Shown here in pieces: positions 60,371 to 64,000 of a DNA stretch of 64,000 bases. This stretch comes from Turnera subulata (taxonomy: Eukaryota; Streptophyta; Magnoliopsida; Malpighiales; Passifloraceae): the NCBI GenBank assembly GCA_028386065.3, contig JAKUCV010001790.1:11433-75432 (forward strand), in the 5' to 3' direction. The position numbers were made by a program, and so were the translations under genes. Position 1 is the stretch's first letter, and each line of letters starts with the position of its first letter. The notes under the pieces are model-generated. The model was not told the origin of the DNA. It made no database searches and worked only from the letters and a program-made list of their open reading frames with translations.

Positions 60371-63300
60371 TGTAATGCCCCGAATTTTCATAATTTGATT
60401 TTTCGGAATTTTCGAAAATTTTATTCCAATTTTACCCATGGGGGTATTCTCGAGTTTTAGTCGAGGAAATTGATTACTATGCCTTGGAAATGTCAATTTC
60501 AAGTGGGTGTCGTCCATGGTTCGGGTTCCGTTGGAAACGGATCCGAGAACGGGGTGAAACGCGAAGATTAACGGAGGGTACTATAAAACTACGTCGTTTT
60601 GGAGTTTTGAAAAAAAAAAAAAAGCTGCAGGTCAACGGGGCGGGTTGACCGTGCCAAGCTAAACGACACGACGTCGTTTTGAGCTTGGTGGGTCAAAACC
60701 CTAGCCGACCCCTTATCTTTTCTCCTCTCCTTCTCTTTTCTTTTTTTCTTCTCTTTCTCTTCGCCGCCTCCTCCTACCTTCCTTCTCCTTCTTCCTGTTC
60801 TCTCCCTCTTCTCTTCCCTTCCTCCTCCCTCTCGTTTTTTTTCCTCTCTTCTTCTTCCCTCTTCTTTTCTCTCCCTCTCTCCCTCACGTCTGCGCCACAC
60901 ATCGACCTCCTGTCCTCAACGCCGTCGTCTTCTCTTCCCCCTCGGGTCGACGTCGCCGCCGCCGCGAGCTCGGGTGAGCCTCCTTACTCCTTCTCTTCCG
61001 TCCTCTCCTTTATTCTCCTCTCCTCTCATTTTCTTTTCTTTCTTTTCTTTTTTCGCCGGTTTACTGTTTGTTTGGGTGTGGATTTTTGTGTTGCCGGTGA
61101 CGGCGGGTGAACCGTTGTTGTGGTGGCGGATCTGTGTGGTGTTGCGGGTTTGTTTTGTTGTTGCTGTGGTATCTGGGTCGGATTGGTGGCCGACGTGGGT
61201 GTGCTGCTTGGGGTTGTTTCCGGTGGTGTACCTGTGTGCGTGCGTCGATGGTTGACGCCGGTGTTGGTGGTCGGTTCCGGCAGGTGGCTTGCGTGTGTGG
61301 TGAAGTGCTGGTTGTTGTAGACGAGAGAGGTTAGTGCTCGGGTGTGTGTGTGTGTCCTGCCGGCAGAGAAGTTTAGATACGGTTCCGGCAGTGAGTTTTC
61401 GGGTAAGGTTCAATTCTATGTTTTGTTTTTCATTTTAATTCGTACAAGTGGATCTGTGGTAGTTTGAATTGAATCCGAATTGGTTGTGGTTGTTGGGTTG
61501 TTGTGGCAGCTTTGGGTGTTTTCCGGCGAGTTCACCGGAATCCGGCGAAGGCTCGGGAATTTTCCGGCGAAGGTTCGGGTTTTGACTCCGGCATTGTACT
61601 TGATGTATAATTTGCGTTATTCATGGCATGTACATATTTAATTTGGATTGGGTTTTGTAATATTGAAAGGGTACATCGTAGTAAATCGAGTACGGGAATT
61701 TGTGTGGAATATAACCGGTAATTACCGACACGGGTAGGACCTTAGGCCGGGAATCTTTGGCTTGGATTTACTTTGGACTTAAGTAACGGGCTTTCAGCCC
61801 AATCCTATGCTTGGGTTAAAAAGGACTTAAGGAAGTGGGCTTTAGGCCCGGGAAATGAATTTGGGCTTAGTTTGGACTTTAGGTCGGAAACTCGTAAAGG
61901 ACATTATGAGTGGGCCATAGGCCCGGGAACTACTTATTGGACTTAGTTGGGCGTAAGCCGGACGCCTTAGGTCCCGATACTCGGAGTTTTAGTGAGAGGA
62001 CATTAAGTCAGGTTTAGACCTGGGAATTTCATAATTGGCTAACTAGGGACGGGTTTAACGCAGTTGAGCATTATAGATTCATGCATGCAGGTCTTTATTG
62101 TTATTGTTCGTAATTTGTTGTGTGTGCCGGTATTCAGGCACGGGTAATACCTCGGGAGCTGGAGGATCTGTTTTGGGAAAGGCTCCACAGGACAATCGTC
62201 ATTGAGGTGACTTTATATGTCTTTTTATGTTTGTTTGCATGAGCTCGTTGGATTGGTTTGTTTGAGTTGCATGCTTGTTTGCTAACATGCTGTAATCTGT
62301 ATTGTGTGCCTAAGTGTATTATTTGCTTATGAGCAGGATGTTGGATTTGTTATGGATTATAACATGTGTGATTTCGGGTGTTTTGTGTGATGTGTTGTGG
62401 GTCGGAGACCCGGTGATCTGTTTAAGCTGTTTTATCACACAACCCTGTTAAATCACAATCTCTTGGCACACATGAACTTATAATTTGTGAATAAGAATAA
62501 TGTACAGTAGAAGTTAGGCTATTGTGTGCTGATGACAGGTTGTTTCGAGCGGGAAGTGATACCCCTCGGGTTTGCATGCGGATTAGCATGTGGTATGCGG
62601 ATTTGCATATGGGTTTGTGATGACCGGTTTCTACCTCCCTCCTTCTACCTCCCCCTTTCTACCTCCCTCTTTCTCTCTGTCTCTCTCTCTCTCTATGGTT
62701 ATGTTGGGCTTCGTGCCTAGTTGTATTTGGGCTTATGCCTGGTTGTCTCATGAGACGGGACCGAGCTCGACGCACACAGTAGGGGGCCCTGAATAATAAA
62801 TCATAATAAGTAATCTTAACACACAACAGATGGAGAATAATGAACAGTTTGTTTGATTGTGTTGGCATGTTAGTACTGGTTGTTGTATGTTTGCATGCAT
62901 GTCTTGTTACTCTTCTTTCCTTTCGGACTTGATCTGCACACTCTCATAATTAGACTTATATTGCTCACTGAGTAGGCGACTCACATAATCGCCAACGTTG
63001 TTTTTCAGACTTTAGATAGCGTGCAGTCACTTTCCAACCTTCCAGAGTACGGACGTGGTTATCTCAGCAGGTAGCTGTGCTTGATCTCCCGGTTGGATCC
63101 ATAGAGTCGGCATGCATGTTGTTTTGTTTCACTTATTTTTACTCCGTTTGTTTCTTCCGCTGCATTGGATTTTTATTGAGAAGTCACTATTGATTTTGGA
63201 TTACTTTATCGGCGGGTTGCCGGGTTTATGTATTGATGATGTTTCGGCAGGATGCCGGGTTGACTTGTGGCTTGTTAAGCCGGAATGTTTTGTTCTTTAT

Positions 63301-63428
63301 GACATCTCGTTTTTATTAAGAATTTTGGATATTGTTGATTTTGAATTTTGTGTCCCGGGTTTCAGGGGTAATTTGGTAATTTCCTCTATTTAAGTAATTT
63401 ATTTGTAAATTGGGACACGGGTGTTTCA
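60371..63428 (+). mobile_element. 3.06-kb solo LTR of a long-LTR Ty3/gypsy element
   Basis: Begins TGTAATGCCCCGAATTTTC and ends GGGACACGGGTGTTTCA, imperfect inverted ends of the kind seen in long-LTR chromovirus-type gypsy elements (Tekay/Del group). Flanks TTAAC (60366-60370) and TTAAA (63429-63433) agree in 4 of 5 bases. The interior has a strongly CT-rich, leader-like block (60715-60900), GC-rich DNA (60900-61340), repeated GGCCC/GGGCC motifs (61740-61990) and a CT-rich run (62630-62695). No coding domain, PBS or second LTR is seen. The lineage is inferred from the ends and length. Confidence 0.6.
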
Positions 63429-64000
63429 TTAAAAACCCAAAATTTTGGGTTTTTAAGGGGGTGCACCATTCTGCAACTTTCGTTGCAGAAGTTGTGTCGC
63501 CCCTAACCTCCAATCTGTTCCAAACCCTATGCTCACCTTTGTTTTCATTATTTCTGTAATTCTGAGCATGAATTAAAGAGCCCCTCTTTGGTTGAAGGTC
63601 TTCAACATGTCTCTGGTTTTATTGTAATAAATTGCTCTTTTCATGTTCTTAACCCGTATTCTTGTTTTGGTTGTTGCATACTTGATACATGTCTGAGTTC
63701 TGGCCAAACCCATGCATGATTACAGGTAGCTAGGTGAAGGACCGAAAGAAGAAACCTTAGCTACTGGAACAACAACAACCAACCCTTAATTTTTAGCTTT
63801 TGACAAGAGTTAGAAACTAATTGAGGAACTAGCCTCAACACCAATCTTAATCCCCTGTATTTGACCGATGCGAAAGCATTAGGAGAGTGAGAATCATATG
63901 AGGCACCTGTGAGTAAAAAAAAAATGGGTGAAGTATAGGTTGAGAGCGCCTGCAAGAATTGATTTTGTTGCTACACAGGCTCAGCCTGTATAACACATTG
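63429..64000. other. Continuation of Athila-side flank, unassigned
   Basis: It starts with a perfect 28-bp palindrome (63429-63456) and a hairpin TTCTGCAAC-TTTC-GTTGCAGAA (63469-63490). The rest has no ORF of note. It contains a second copy of ACAGGCT-C-AGCCTGT at 63975-63989, matching the hairpin at 59914, consistent with both flanks belonging to one older repeat. Confidence 0.4.

Noticed and set aside
60589..61413. Arg/Lys/Glu-rich and Leu/Ser-rich ORFs on both strands
   Set aside because: They are low-complexity translations of the CT-rich block inside the solo LTR, with no domain and no start context.
59400..64000. 3' LTR of the Athila-type element
   Set aside because: No stretch here matches 53113-54974 by eye; a dot plot would settle it.

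Overview
The window is nuclear DNA of a flowering plant, probably a eudicot. The evidence is one intron-rich housekeeping gene with GT-AG introns, followed by a dense nest of plant-type retrotransposons (Ty1/copia including two Sirevirus-like elements, Ty3/gypsy of Athila and long-LTR types, a Cassandra-type 5S-bearing LTR) and Mutator-like DNA elements. I see no bacterial genes, CRISPR arrays, tRNA genes or functional rRNA genes. The species cannot be fixed from the sequence alone. All coordinates were placed by hand.

Layout. 1-232 is the 3' end of a truncated long LTR. 233-1765 is an AT-rich upstream region with a TATA box and a CT-rich leader. 1766-21307 is the complete gene for the largest subunit of RNA polymerase I (NRPA1), with 21 coding exons and 1670 codons plus stop; it is the only host gene I can support. 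About 320 bases after its stop begins a retrotransposon cluster that fills the rest of the window.

The cluster is nested. A 5'-truncated copia fragment (21628-~23460, minus) comes first. An old Ty3/gypsy gag remnant (33723-35512, minus, perhaps continuing at 23461-24155 and 52969-53112) was interrupted by Sirevirus-like element A (24156-33722, minus, both LTRs present) and by Sirevirus-like element B (35513-52968, plus). Element B later received a 2.1-kb Mutator-like element in its 5' LTR (35990-38078), a Cassandra-type solo LTR in gag (38904-39398) and a third copia element C near its 3' end (47635-~52571). Element C itself carries a 427-bp Mutator-type MITE. Downstream lies a decayed Athila-type element (53113-~60370) whose reverse transcriptase and RNase H are deleted and whose gag holds a fold-back MITE. 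A 3.06-kb solo LTR (60371-63428) sits in the 3' part of this region.

None of the retroelements looks autonomous: each has stops, frameshifts or domain deletions. The most unusual signal is a short palindromic pair, ATTTGGCT...AGCCAAAT, repeated dozens of times through Sirevirus-like elements A and B. It occurs in LTRs, gag, pol, the downstream ORF and the 3' noncoding region, and I did not see it in neighbouring elements.
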